A stretch of 64,000 nucleotides of DNA from Chloranthus sessilifolius (GCA_021018995.1 CM037595.1:90228991-90292990); one strand, 5' to 3'. Positions 44,864 through 54,908 are shown, numbered from the stretch's first letter. Notes: generated by a model not told the origin, from the letters alone. Translations and numbers: made by a program.

Positions 44864-45171
44864 CTTTTAGAATGATGGTAAACTATAATGGCATGACTTG
44901 TAGATAAAGGGAAAATTTTAATGACATGACTTGTAAATATAGATAAATGAAGGGCCTTTTAAAATAGTGGTATTTTTAGAATATTGGTTTCATTAAGGGC
45001 AAAATAGTCATTCCGTCCATAAACTCACGGCTAGTTAACGGCCGGGGGGGGGGGGTATATGAAACAGAAACACAAAAGTAAGGGCTGCAGAATAAATGCT
45101 CATAACTCAAGGGGTTTGATGCAATATCGGCATATCTCAAGGGGGGTATGTGCAAAAAACCCTTCAAAACT

Positions 45172-46240
45172 TAATGTTCGATTTTCTAGTAGGATTTCTT
45201 TACATTGTGAGCATTTCCATGTAGCAAAGGCACAATAGTTGCCCTTCTCTTTGCCTAACTCAGTCTCTAAAGTTGCTTTTGATCTCGTTCATGCCGATGT
45301 GTGGGTCCCTCCCCAATGCTTTCATATATTGGGTATGGTTATTACATAGTCTATATTGATGATTTTTTAAAATTTTGTTGGGTATATCCGTTGTTTCATA
45401 AATTTGAAGCTTATAGCACATTTTTAAAATTTAAATCCCTTGTTGAGAACCAATTCTCCACTACAATAAAAGTCTTTCGCAGTGATAATGGTGGGGAATT
45501 CATCAACCATAGATTCCAATCCCTATTTCATAGCAGTGGCATTATTCATCAAAAATTTTGCCTACATACCCTTGAACAAAATGACGTTGCGGAAGGAAAG
45601 CACTGCCATCTCATAAGACTACCATCACATTACTCCACACAGCATCCCTACCATCCACTTACTGACTTGAGGCATTAAGCACGGCAGTGTTTCTGATCAA
45701 CCGATTACCAAGCCCAACCATCTTCAATTCCTCTCCCTATGAAAAACTATATTGTTGTCCTCTTGATTACTCCATTCTCAAAACTTTCGGATGGTGTTGT
45801 TACCCATAGCTACGCCCTTACACACCACACAAACTCCACCCCCGCTCTAGCAAATGTTGTTTCGTTGACTACTCATCAGCTCATAAAGGTTATTACTGCG
45901 CTTGACCTTCTCACAAGGAAAATATACTTCTCACGACATGTTTTATTTCTTGAAAATAACTTTCCCTTCCAACAACCCACTTACTCTCACATTTCCGAAC
46001 CTATATCTATTTCACCAATTCCCTCCCCAGCTTCTTCTCCCACTACCATCCACACACCTCTTCAATTACCAGCTCCAATTATCCCTCTACCATCCACACA
46101 CCTCTTCAATTACAAGCTCCAATAATCTCTCAGCTACCCACTCCACCACCCTCTCCTCATCCATTACCCTCCACAACTATTACACCAACATCAAACTCAT
46201 CATCGCCTACGCATCCCCAGCAACAGCAACCTTTGCTTTC
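45172..46240 (+). pseudogene. copia GAG-pre-integrase end and integrase
   Basis: Resumes exactly after the MULE duplication with LNVRFSSRISLHCEHFHVAK, the C-x2-H/C part of GAG-pre-integrase, then VAFDLVHADVW (first catalytic aspartate retained in HAD). In the next frame (45301-45678) YIVYIDDFLKFCWVYPLFHK, VFRSDNGGEFINHRF (second aspartate retained) and VAEGKHCHLI (glutamate retained) complete the D,D-35-E core. Several frames are needed to read it, so it is broken. From 45900 a long Pro/Thr/Ser-rich linker follows, with tandem CCATCCACACACCTCTTCAA copies at 46045-46115. Confidence 0.85.
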
Positions 46241-47775
46241 ACCTCCACCACCACAACAAACAATACCCTCTAACCCACCTACTCACCTTATGCAAACACG
46301 GTTGAAAAGTGGCATTTTCAAGAAGAAAAAAATCTTCACCTTGGCTGCCAACAATATCTCTCCAAAACCAAATTTTGAGTCGCAAACTTATCTACAAGCA
46401 CCCAAGTTTCCTGAGGGGCAATCTGCCATGTCTAGTGAGTTCAATGCACTTATACAACAACATACATGGACACTAGTTCCCCATCCTCAACACAGAAAGG
46501 TCATTGGCTGCAAATGGATTTTCAAATTGAAAACCAATGCTGATGGCTCTATTTTTAGACACAAAGCCCGTCTTGTTGCCAAAGATATGATCAAGAGCAT
46601 GATCTCGATTACAATGAACCCTTCAACCTTGTGGTCAAGCAATCAACGGATCGGGTAGTTCTCTCATTAGTGGCCCTCCATTTTAATTGGGCAATCCGTC
46701 AACTCGACATATCCAATGCTTTTTACACGGTCATCTTCATGAGGAAGTATTCATATCTCAATCGCCTGATTATGTGAATCCCGAGTTCCCTACTCATGTG
46801 TGCAAACTCCACAAGGCACTCTATGGCTTAAAACAAGCCCCCAGAGTTTGCTTCGCAATGTTGAGTACCTTTCTCACTCGCAATGGCTTCAAGATCAATT
46901 CTATAGATCCTTCTCTGTTTGTCCTTCACACATCTACTTGCATCACGATCATTTTGGTTTGCGTTGATGACATATTCATCACCGGCTCCGATCCCAACTT
47001 TTATCCAACAGTTCATATATAAACTAAGACAACAATTTCATACGCGGGATCTCAAAACCATGAATTATTTCCTTGGAATTGAGGTTCACAAAAACAGCCA
47101 CAACACCATTCTAACACAAGCTAAGTATGTTGCAAAAATATTAGATCGCGCATCTATGGCAAACTACAAACAGTGCTCTAGCCCCATGTTAGTCAAGAAA
47201 TCTACACAACCAAATGGTGATCAGAAATTTCCTAAAGTTATTATTTATCGCAGCCTGGTAGGGGCACTGTAGTACCTTACCATCACAAGACCAGATTTGT
47301 CTTTTGCAGTGAACTCTGTGTGCCAACACATGCACCGTCCACTTCAACACGATTTTTCATCTGTCAAAAGAATACTCAGAATTGTTAAGGCCACCATTAA
47401 TCACGGTCTCATGTTTTCTTCCGGCCCTCTAAATGTTGTAGCCTTCTTTGATGCAGATTGGGCCGGGGATCCTTTAGACAGACGCTCCAATACCGGGTTT
47501 TGTCTCTTTCTCGGACCAAATATCATATCTTGGTGCACCAAGAAACAATCCACTGTGGCACAATCATCTACGGAAGCGGAATATTGATCCCTTGCTCACA
47601 CAACAGCTAAAATCTCTTTGGCTCAAACAACTCCTACATGATCGCCACATCTCCTCAAGTACACCTTCGGTGCTATGGTGTGACAATATTTCAGCAATTT
47701 TTTAAGCTTCGAATCCGATTTTTCATACACGCACCAAACACATCGTTGGATTCAATTTTTCTGAGAATTCAATGC
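46233..47775 (+). pseudogene. copia reverse transcriptase and RNase H
   Basis: The reverse transcriptase begins with EFNALIQQHTWTLVPHPQHR and VIGCKWIFKLKTNADGSI, continues through FLHGHLHEEVFISQSPDYVN and LHKALYGLKQAPRVCFAMLS, and has the active-site motif as VCVDDIFITGS (46954-46990; the usual tyrosine of YVDD is cysteine). RNase H follows: [28 protein letters not shown] and [12 protein letters not shown] at 47450-47587, then a stop and a final TRTKHI before the homology stops near 47775. At least four frame changes. The 3' end and 3' LTR are lost. Confidence 0.88.
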
Positions 47776-48150
47776 ACCGAAATCGAAATTAATCTGACTT
47801 CAGTTCGGTTTGATTAACCCAACTTCCACCCATGACAGTCTAATCATGAGGATGGAATTATGACCCGTGCATGCACCTTGGTGTGTACGGGCCTGCACCT
47901 ACAAATTTGTCGACAATTCTAATAAGTAGGCGACTAAAGAGGGCTTGGCAAAGGACCAGATTGTCACTATGTACCAATATAGTTGACCTTTATATACCAC
48001 AAGTGGGGACACGTTGGTGTACGGACACAATCGCCAACACAACAGGAGTTAAATACCCAAAATGCCCCTCTCTCTTTTCTCTCCCTTCCTCAAGAAGGGC
48101 ACTCCCCTCCTACATTAGTGAGAGAATTATTTGCACACACCGAATCTCTA
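47776..48150. other. spacer with possible right end of a hAT-like element
   Basis: AAATCGAAATTAATCTGACT, TTCAGTTCGGTTTGATT and CCACCCATGACAGTCTA up to 47847 could pair with the element end at 40972. From there to 48150 no gene is recognisable; a 123-codon ORF at 47871-48242 has no domain. Confidence 0.4.
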
Positions 48151-48435
48151 AGGGCACCACAATAAAAAAATTATTGATTATTTTAAATCTGACGGATTGT
48201 TTTTATTACCAATCTTTCATACAATTGATATTTAGATTATAGCCATTGAGTATGTCATCATTCGGTCAATTTTTTATTCTAAATGACACACATTCTTAAA
48301 AAAGTAATCAAAAGACGTGATATACTTTATGCCCATACGGATGTGAGCCATGTAGAATAAAAATTCTTACGATGGTATGCTCATGATCTGAAGATCCTAA
48401 TATGTGAAAGATTAGGACTCAAAACAGGATTTCTC
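48150..48435. mobile_element. foldback MITE, degraded copy
   Basis: GATTATTTTAAATCTGACGG, CTTTCATACAATTGATATTT, GGTCAATTTTTTATTCTAAA and, inverted, ATGGTATGCTCATGATCTGA, AGATCCTAATATGTGAAAGA. Ends not clean. Confidence 0.5.
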
Positions 48436-48818
48436 GTAGGATGTGTAAATCGTGAAACACTCGCTATACGGTGGGGGCGAAGGTATTCCTTAGGAATTAG
48501 TCCAAGTGTAAACAGATATTAGGAATTAGGGGGTGCAAATAAAGGTATCCCTATCGAACACAAAATCTCTCGTGAAATTTATCGCTTCTCCTGAGACACC
48601 AGTCGATTTATGGTTTACCTACAGCTTAGAGGCGTAAGTGCAATTGAGTGCTCAATCATTGGTGTAGTCAATTTTTTGCCTACTCTCAAAGATCTCGTCG
48701 GTTCTTCGGCAAAAAAAAAAAAGCAGCTCATCATTAATAATAATCATAACAATAAAAGATTCCCATCATCTAAACCATCCATTCAATACAGTAGCCAATC
48801 AGATGGCGAGGTTAAAGC
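48436..48818. other. spacer with dispersed repeat block
   Basis: 48450-48510 matches 15785-15850 (GGTGGGGGCGAAGGTATTCC). The rest is unassigned, with an A-run near 48711-48722. Confidence 0.45.
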
Positions 48819-48954
48819 TACGGCTGTCAAAGGTCTGGGTGAGTCGGGTTGGGCTGGGCCAAAATATTTGCTGCTCAATGAGAAAATAGCATGTGCTTGA
48901 CCTGACCCGACCAGACAGTGCACTCCACCCGACCCGGCACGACGCCCACCCCTA
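48819..48954. mobile_element. hAT-like foldback relic, GGGTCGGG type
   Basis: Ends TACGGCTGTCAAAGGTCTGG and inverse TAGGGGTGGGCGTCGTGCCG are imperfect inverted repeats; internal GTCGGGTTGGGCTGGGCC and CCTGACCCGACCAGAC are inverted. No convincing 8-bp duplication. Confidence 0.45.
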
Positions 48955-49339
48955 AAACCGATCCGACTCGATCCAGTAAAAACCTCCATTTTTTCATATT
49001 TTTTATATGTAAAACTTCAGATTGGGTTGGATGTCTCATGCCCTATCCGTTCCAACGAATCAAGTTTATGTACCCAACCCGATTAAAGATTGGGTCTAGT
49101 TGGGTATTGGGTCAACTTGTTGACTATGTTATCCTGAAGCTATGGTGCCATGCTAAACTATTTTGACCTTATTGGGTATCCAACGTTTCAAACCTACTTT
49201 AGAAATTCATTTTAAGGCGTTTGATCACTTTAAATTATAAGTTTGAGATTTTTTTATGAAGTTTTTGACGCACCAATTTTATGAGATTCTTTACACCAAT
49301 TTGCACATTTGATGGAAGTACCTTCAATTGCACTGATGC
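48955..49339. other. GATTGGGTTGG-type repeat remnant, no gene
   Basis: GATTGGGTTGGATGTC, CCAACCCGATTAAAGATTGG and GTTGGGTATTGGGTCAAC words suggest another GGGTCGG-type relic at 49018-49130. Otherwise nothing recognised. Confidence 0.4.
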
Positions 49340-49730
49340 ACTCACTCCGAAAATCATTTATTACATTAAAAATCCAACGATGGAATTTGTTTTTTGTCTC
49401 AATCTTTGGTTCAAAAAATCTTCAAATCATGGGCATATTATCTACAGTCAATTTCTGATTTTACGTAGAATCAGAAATTGACTACCTGATGATATACTCA
49501 TTTTCTCAAGATCGAATTAAGATGGGCCGGCTCAATCACAAGTTAAACTTATATGGTAGAATGCCTATAATCTCAAGATCTAAAGATATGGCCAACGAAC
49601 TATGGTATGCCTGTGATCCTTAATGACACACGGACATTAAGGATTGAGGATCCTTAAAGAGAAATGATTGAGCTATGGTATGCCTATGATCAGATGAGTT
49701 GATGATAATAATAGTTGAAGCTTATTTATA
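49340..49730. repeat. half MITE with short hairpin, plus short duplicated block
   Basis: AATCCAACGATGGAATTTG, TCTTCAAATCATGGGCATAT resemble the MITE left half. A perfect 15-bp hairpin AGTCAATTTCTGATT / AATCAGAAATTGACT lies at 49447-49484, followed by TACTCATTTTCTCAAGATCG. Between 49590 and 49700, GAACTATGGTATGCCTGTGA and GAGCTATGGTATGCCTATGA are a direct repeat. Confidence 0.55.
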
Positions 49731-49753
49731 CCAACAACAACAACAACAACAAC

Positions 49754-49794
<41 letters not shown>

Positions 49795-49800
49795 TAATAG
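49731..49800. repeat. (CAA)n(TAA)n compound microsatellite
   Basis: About eight CAA units followed by about fourteen TAA units. Confidence 0.95.
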
Positions 49801-49974
49801 TAGGGAAATAGGATGGTGCATTTCAATGCAGCCCAAAATGCTACACATCAATGGTAGATCACGTGGCACATTATCTTGCACCCGGTTATAGAGAGAAAAA
49901 AAATTCTTTGTTTTTTCTCCTCTTTATATATATATATATACCTCAATTTGAAGATCGAGTGTCACGACAACTGA

Positions 49975-50137
49975 CACTACAGAAAATAAGACTATTAGTG
50001 ACAACAAAAAATTATCGCTTTAATAAAAAAAATGCCGTTAATACCCTTGCCGCTAATAGTCTTAATAGCATTTTTGTGAATAGCGGCAGTTTTTGGTTGT
50101 CAAAAACTACCACTAATAGTCTTACTTTTTTGTAGTG
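49975..50137. mobile_element. CACTA-type MITE, 163 bp
   Basis: Starts CACTACAGAAAATAAGAC and ends with the inverse of CACTACAAAAAAGTAAGAC. Sub-terminal TATTAG/CTAATA and GGCAGTTTTTGGTTGTC match the element at 9075-9219. The flanking triplets TGA and TTG do not match, so the target duplication is lost or the ends are one or two bases off. Confidence 0.75.
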
Positions 50138-50751
50138 TTGCTAAGCTCAATCATGTACCATGTGAAAAAAATTAAAAATGGTACTTCTCTAATATTGAAT
50201 ATGTGGCCAAAGGTAAAAAAAAAATTTAATGCACCAAATTGGAAGATGGTGCTACCCAGGGCCAGCTCTGAGATTTTGGGAGCCCAAGACGATTTTCTAA
50301 AATGGGGCCCCTCATTCATAATAATCGTAAAAAAAAAAAAATTGTAGCAAAAACAATGCTCATTGCTTTTAGATTACAAATATCTTCACAATCTATTTTC
50401 ATTGTTTATAATTTGAAAAATGCAACTAACAAATTAATGAAAGTATATTATAAAAGAAAATGCAACAAAAAAAAAAGAAAAGCTAAATAATAGAACGTAC
50501 CCGACAGATCCAGTAATCTAACCAATAAAATTTTAATATTTTTTATTACTTTAATTGTCATTGAATCTTTTACTATCATTTTTTAGCACTATAATAGTCT
50601 CAAAAAGTTTCAAAAATAGGTTCATTGGATACGTCTGGTTGCGTAGATCAAAATTGACAGGTAATTTGCAAAAATGGAATTGTAAGGAGCCTGAAATCGC
50701 TATTTTAAGTTAGGGTCAATTAATAAGATAAATTTGTATGTTTATATATAA

Positions 50752-51164
50752 GGGTACCTCTTAAGGCACCCACATCTCAGACCCCTTGAAAACCATTGAA
50801 TCCTTCGAATCATATGACGGATATTGTTTTTCACCCATATCTTTTACTCAATAGATCTAGAGATCATGGTGCACCTAACAAACAATCGATTTGTGATTCA
50901 ACTTGTCATAGATTCCAAAAAAATGGTCATAAAATCACAATTGAGCTTGATGTGCGCTATATGATTCAAGGGCATTTTTTGGGGATTTGTAACACATGGA
51001 ATACAAAATTGATTGTCTGATAGGTGGATCATGATCTGAAGATCTATTTTGTGAAAGAGAGATAAAAGCAATCTCCATCTTCTCATTCGAATGAATCAAT
51101 AGTTTTCAAGGGGTCTAGGCCGTACGCGCTTTCAGAGAACGCGGAGTCGCATTTAGAGATATTC
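50752..51164. mobile_element. foldback MITE, 413 bp, nested in the hAT
   Basis: Arms CCCCTTGAAAACCATTGAAT and (inverted) ATCAATAGTTTTCAAGGGG, body with GGGATTTGTAACACATGGAA as in the copy at 3630. TATATATAA lies on both sides (50743-50751, 51165-51173), a possible 9-bp duplication though low in complexity. Confidence 0.7.
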
Positions 51165-51490
51165 TATATATAAAGGATTTGGTCAAACAAATTTGGTCCG
51201 ATCAAAATTGGGCCATGAAATCTACTAGATCAATACATATTATTGTTGGCCTGGCCCAATGAGGCCAGCGACCTGACTAATGTCCTGCATTGACCCGGCC
51301 GAGACCCAATCCATGACCCATTAAAAACAAATGCAAACATGGGACTTAGGAATAATTGAGCCCACAACCTATTAGGTAAAAAGTAAAGCAACACAATTTC
51401 TCACCCTTGTTTTTACAAGGTATGGGTTGGGTTCTGTTAGTTAACCCTCACCACTATAATTGGGGCTCACTCACACTGCTCCGCAACTGT

Positions 51491-51620
51491 CACTACAAAA
51501 AATAACTCCCTCACGCAATTAAAAAAACTGCGTGCTATTAGTCCTCTCACTACTAAAAACTGCCGCTACCCAAAAATAGCTTAACAGCAAGTGTCACTGA
51601 AATACCTTATTTTTGTAGTG
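51491..51620. mobile_element. CACTA-type MITE, 130 bp, nested in the hAT
   Basis: Starts CACTACAAAAAATAAC and ends CCTTATTTTTGTAGTG (inverse of CACTACAAAAATAAGG). A second internal CTCACTACTAAAAACTGCCG at about 51557-51576 resembles another end. Flanks TGT and TGC match at two of three bases. Confidence 0.72.
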
Positions 51621-51893
51621 TGCCCTATGTGTATGCGTGCTTGCTCCTCGATTCTTGAGGTTATCTCGGCCGAATGGCTGTATAAAAAATAATAAAAAAT
51701 AAAAAGAAAGTAAAGCAACACTAGTCACTTAAAGAATTAAAGAATTAGATTGATTAAATAATTTTTTACATTACAAATTGTATTAAGCAATTAGATGATA
51801 ATCACTTTCAAGACTTGGGGGCCCCGAAAATTTGAGGCCCTGAGGCAGTAGTCGCCTCTTGGGCCTTGGCCCAGGGCCGGCCCTGGTGTTACA

Positions 51894-52267
51894 TTACATA
51901 TGATTTGTTTTGAAAGATAAAAAAGTTTTAAAATAATTGTTTATTTAAAAAAAACAACCATATATATTGGAGCGTTAGTAGCACATGATTTAAAAGAAAT
52001 TAATTTTAAAGATTTATTAATCAAATCACATGGCAAACATAGAATGAGGCCTCCATCCTGGTGCATTGAAAGTAAACCACTCTTTTAAAGGTTGAAAAGT
52101 ACCTCTGTATTTAATTTTTTCTTTCTTTTACATGTTTACGTAAACGAGCTTGGGCAAGTTGACGGGGTGCCCGGTTGACGTGATGCCCGAACTTCAGGTT
52201 GGGTGTCACATGCCGTCCAGCTGGCTTGTGGGTAGCGCTTGAGAGTTGCTCCGTAATTAACATCTCG
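51894..52267. other. spacer, no gene recognised
   Basis: AT-rich, then GC-richer with TTGACGGGGTGCCCGGTTGACG and ATGCCCGAACTTCAGGTTGG near 52160-52200 (two related halves). No domain or boundary found. Confidence 0.45.
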
Positions 52268-52279
52268 CCCCCCCCCCCC

Positions 52280-52336
<57 letters not shown>
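52268..52336. repeat. poly(C)-(CT)n-(TA)n compound microsatellite
   Basis: About 13 C, then CT units to 52318, then TA units to 52336. Any ORF through it is an artefact of the repeat. Confidence 0.95.
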
Positions 52337-52571
52337 AAATTGAAATGTGATCATAAATGTCATCTAACGATTATGACTATTGATGTGTAATAAAATATCA
52401 GGATATTTCACTCCTAAAAATCAACATTTAGCCGTTCAATGAAAGCTATCTAACATAATTTGTCAGATTTTCTAAGTTTCAGGATAAAGTGGTCATTAAA
52501 CTTATTAGGAAGCACAAAATGGCGAAAAAGCGGAAAGAAAGTGACAAATAAAGAAAAGCAAGATCTTTTGA

Positions 52572-52695
52572 CTAGGTCGATCAATCGACCCTTATTGGTC
52601 GATCGATCGACATAATTCGGAGGACTTGAAAATTGAAAAACAAAATCTGATATGATCGATTGATCGACCATATTCAGTCGATCAATCGATCAAAT
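52572..52695. repeat. palindrome cluster, GGTCGATCRATCGACC type
   Basis: GGTCGATCAATCGACC, GGTCGATCGATCGAC, GATCGATTGATCGACC and CAGTCGATCAATCGATC within 125 bp, separated by unlike spacers; the same style as the clusters in the gypsy-type LTRs but a different core. Confidence 0.8.
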
Positions 52696-53269
52696 TCAAA
52701 TTGGAGTTTTGAATTTGCATTTGAAGAGGCCGATCTCAGTACTATTTAAGGAGATAAAATCTGAGGATCCGGGGGCAGTTATTTTCATTCCGCATTCTTC
52801 CGTTTAGTTTTCGGCTTTTCAAAGTGTAAGGGCATTGAGTTCCAGTTTCTTGAACTATCTTTTGAATATTCATTTTGAGGGAGAGGAAGATAAGTCTTAG
52901 TTTTCTGATTTGGATCCACTTTCAAGAAGGAGGTGTACGTACTTTGGATTAAAGCTTTCGTGGATTTTTGTGAATAATTCTTTACGGTATTTTAATGTCA
53001 TTTTCAATTTCTGTATTTATTTTATTATTTATTTCAATTATGTGTGGCTAGTTTCATTAAAGATGGGGATCTAATAAACCCCATTCGAGGAAGTCATTTA
53101 TATTAATACAAATCTGTGATTGAGATGTCAGATGCTTTTAAAGGCCCTAATGTTGTTATTGAAAATGGTAAAATCTGATTTCAATCTGAGATCTAAAAGC
53201 TAATCATGTCCTATGATTTCAGATCTGTAATAATGATTTTATCCTAATTATTACTCATCTCGGAGTGAA

Positions 53270-53575
53270 GTTTTACTGTAATTTGAGGTGTGAGTGTTAA
53301 TCACACACTCATGGGGTGTTAATCATACATCTCCTTGATCTCGGATTGATAGTATGACTTTATCCCAGTGGTGAGTTCCAATCATTATCTGAGGTGTGGG
53401 TGTTAATCACAAACTCATGGGGCATTAATCATACATCTCCTTGATCTTAGATCGTACTTTAGAAATCACCTAGAGATTGAGTTCTGAGTATTGTCCAAGG
53501 TGTGAGTGTTAATCATACACTCATAAAATGTTAATCATACATCTCCATGATCTCAGATCTATACTTTAGAGCTCA
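53270..53575 (+). repeat. three tandem copies of a 100-120 bp unit
   Basis: GAGGTGTGAGTGTTAATCAC (53284), GAGGTGTGGGTGTTAATCAC (53391) and AAGGTGTGAGTGTTAATCAT (53500), each followed by ACTCATGGGG-type sequence, TTAATCATACATCTCC and TTGATCTCGGAT or a close variant. Confidence 0.85.
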
Positions 53576-53935
53576 CGTGTGTTTGGGGTGGTGTTTCTTT
53601 TTAGATATCTATTAAAGATCTCACATCTCAATCTACAGATTTGTATTACACAAATGATAAACCTATGATGGGAGGATTTAGTATCTCAATCCTTACCTTT
53701 CATAATCTGTTTAAATTTCAATTAGTGGTTAGTGTTTATCTCATTTTTCAAGTTTTTAAGTTTTTAATTTAGAAAATACTGTGATAGATCTGTGAAAATT
53801 CTTTTGGTTAATTATTATTTTTTATTTTAAATTTTCTGACCAATCATCCTGGGAACGATCTCATACTCTGCACCTACTGACTACATCACGATTCGTGCAC
53901 TTGCGAGTACAACTTAATTTTCACAACAACTACAT

Positions 53936-54179
53936 AATTAATTAGTGATTAATGAAATATAATAAAAACAAGAACGATTATACATATTATGATTAAGGCC
54001 TCCTAATGAAAAATTCATTGGTTATAGTGGTAGCTTATATAAGCAATGTTTAGCATAGGGAAATATCTGCTTGGAAACATGGAATATATATACCCTAGAT
54101 CGATTGGACTAGCCGCAATAAGCGACCACCAGTCTAGTATCGCCCTCTTGATTGCGATATGTGGCTCGGATTTTAAAAT

Positions 54180-54183
<4 letters not shown>
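53936..54183. other. spacer, no gene recognised
   Basis: No repeat boundary or coding signal seen. Confidence 0.45.

Positions 54184-54236
<53 letters not shown>
54184..54236. repeat. (TA)n microsatellite
   Basis: Pure TA repeat of about 53 bp. ORFs on both strands across it are artefacts. Confidence 0.97.
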
Positions 54237-54238
<2 letters not shown>

Positions 54239-54770
54239 TTAAAGAGTGCATGCACTAGAGGTGTACGGTTTGAACTCTACACACGAGCGTAGATCGCGTG
54301 CCACATGGCACGTAATCCCAAAACAAACACCCGTTTTGGGATCATCAATCATATATATGAGAAGTGTTTCAATAGAAATTATTCTTATAGCTTTTTTGCC
54401 CTTCAAAATCATGGTCAAATTTGGTGCATTAAATTTTTTCCAACTTTGACCAAGTTTTGGTTGGTGGATAAAACGTATTTATATTATATTTTTTGATGGA
54501 CTTTATCAACCTTGTTCATGCTGCATTGACAACTGATTCTCGAATTAGGTGCCACTTGGCACCAAAATGGATCGAGTGCAGGGTTGTACCCTACATTGCT
54601 AATAAATGGCCTCTATGTCCATATAAGTTAATGGGTGCTGACACTAGAGGTGTAGGGTTTGAACTCTACACTCTCGTATAGATCATGTGCCACGTGATCA
54701 AACTTCATTTTGGGATCATCAGCTTGTGATCTAAAAGAAATTATTTCGATGACTTTATCCTTGGATTAGA
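54237..54770 (+). repeat. diverged direct duplication, two units about 385 bp apart
   Basis: Unit 1 (54237-54400) and unit 2 (54622-54760) share ATAAGTTAA, CACTAGAGGTGTANGGTTTG, AACTCTACAC, CGTATAGATC-like, GTGCCACRTG and TTTTGGGATCATCA. Between them AATTAGGTGCCACTTGGCAC and GGATCGAGTGCAGGGTTG recur near 54800 as GATCGAGTGCACGGTTTGAG, so the repeat unit may be longer. Confidence 0.7.
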
Positions 54771-54884
54771 AGTTTGACACCCAATTAGATCGAATGTCGT
54801 CAGATTAGGTGTTTGATATCCAATTAGATCGAGTGCACGGTTTGAGGCCTCCATCGCTAATCAGTATCTCTGTGTCCATACATA

Positions 54885-54908
54885 CACACACACACACACA
54901 CACACACA

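Larger units (their letters stand above)
42949..45162. mobile_element. MULE-type foldback element, 2214 bp, inserted in copia
   Basis: Starts GGGTTTTTTGCATATACCCC and ends with the inverse of GGGTTTTTTGCACATACCCC. TTCAAAACT flanks it exactly at 42940-42948 and 45163-45171, a 9-bp duplication typical of Mutator-like elements. The two arms (42949-43730 and 44373-45162, about 785 bp each) are inverted copies over their whole length. The 640-bp centre is rich in GGCCCGA/TCGGGCC words and has no transposase. Each arm carries a 407-bp MITE at the mirror-image place. Confidence 0.92.
41228..47775 (+). mobile_element. Ale/Retrofit-like Ty1/copia element, degenerate, MULE-interrupted
   Basis: Order on the plus strand: short LTR, PBS, gag (UBN2-type), protease, GAG-pre-integrase, integrase, reverse transcriptase, RNase H. 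The short LTR and the gag style (TVKLD..N, QLQTLKKG) suggest the Ale/Retrofit lineage. A 2214-bp foldback element is inserted at 42949-45162 with a perfect 9-bp duplication, and removing it rejoins the GAG-pre-integrase reading frame. The 3' LTR is missing: homology ends inside RNase H near 47775. Numerous stops and frameshifts. Confidence 0.9.
50257..51885. mobile_element. Tip100-like hAT element, non-autonomous, 1629 bp
   Basis: The ends CAGGGCCAGCTCTGAGATTT and inverse CAGGGCCGGCCCTGGG-type (right end CCCAGGGCCGGCCCTG) are the well-known inverted repeats of Tip100-group hAT elements. Sub-terminal AGCCCAAGACG and GGGCCC blocks fit too. Flanks GTGCTACC (50249-50256) and GTGTTACA (51886-51893) agree at 6 of 8 bases. 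The AT-rich interior has no transposase and contains a 413-bp MITE and a 130-bp CACTA MITE. Confidence 0.82.
52440..53935 (+). repeat. LTR-like region of an unassigned retroelement
   Basis: The 3' part (GGGAACGATCTCATACTCTG, ACGATTCGTGCACTTGCGAG followed by TACAACTTAATTTTCACAAC) resembles the end of long plant gypsy LTRs. Upstream there is a leader-like stretch after TACTATTTAAGGAG (52740-52753, TATA-like) with CATTCCGCATTCTTCC. The palindrome cluster at 52572-52695 sits upstream of that. Neither boundary nor primer site could be fixed. Confidence 0.4.

Noticed and set aside
40972-47847. A hAT-like element containing the whole Ale-like copia element
   Set aside because: The two ends resemble each other only in composition (ACCGA/TCGGTT), and no 8-bp duplication was seen, so it is noted only as a low-confidence possibility and not reported as one element.
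48783-48989. ORFs on both strands at 48610-48989
   Set aside because: They arise from the inverted GGGTCGGG-type relic; no domain and no coding context.
49975-50137. Exact target duplication for this CACTA MITE
   Set aside because: The flanking triplets TGA and TTG differ, so no duplication is claimed although the ends are clear.
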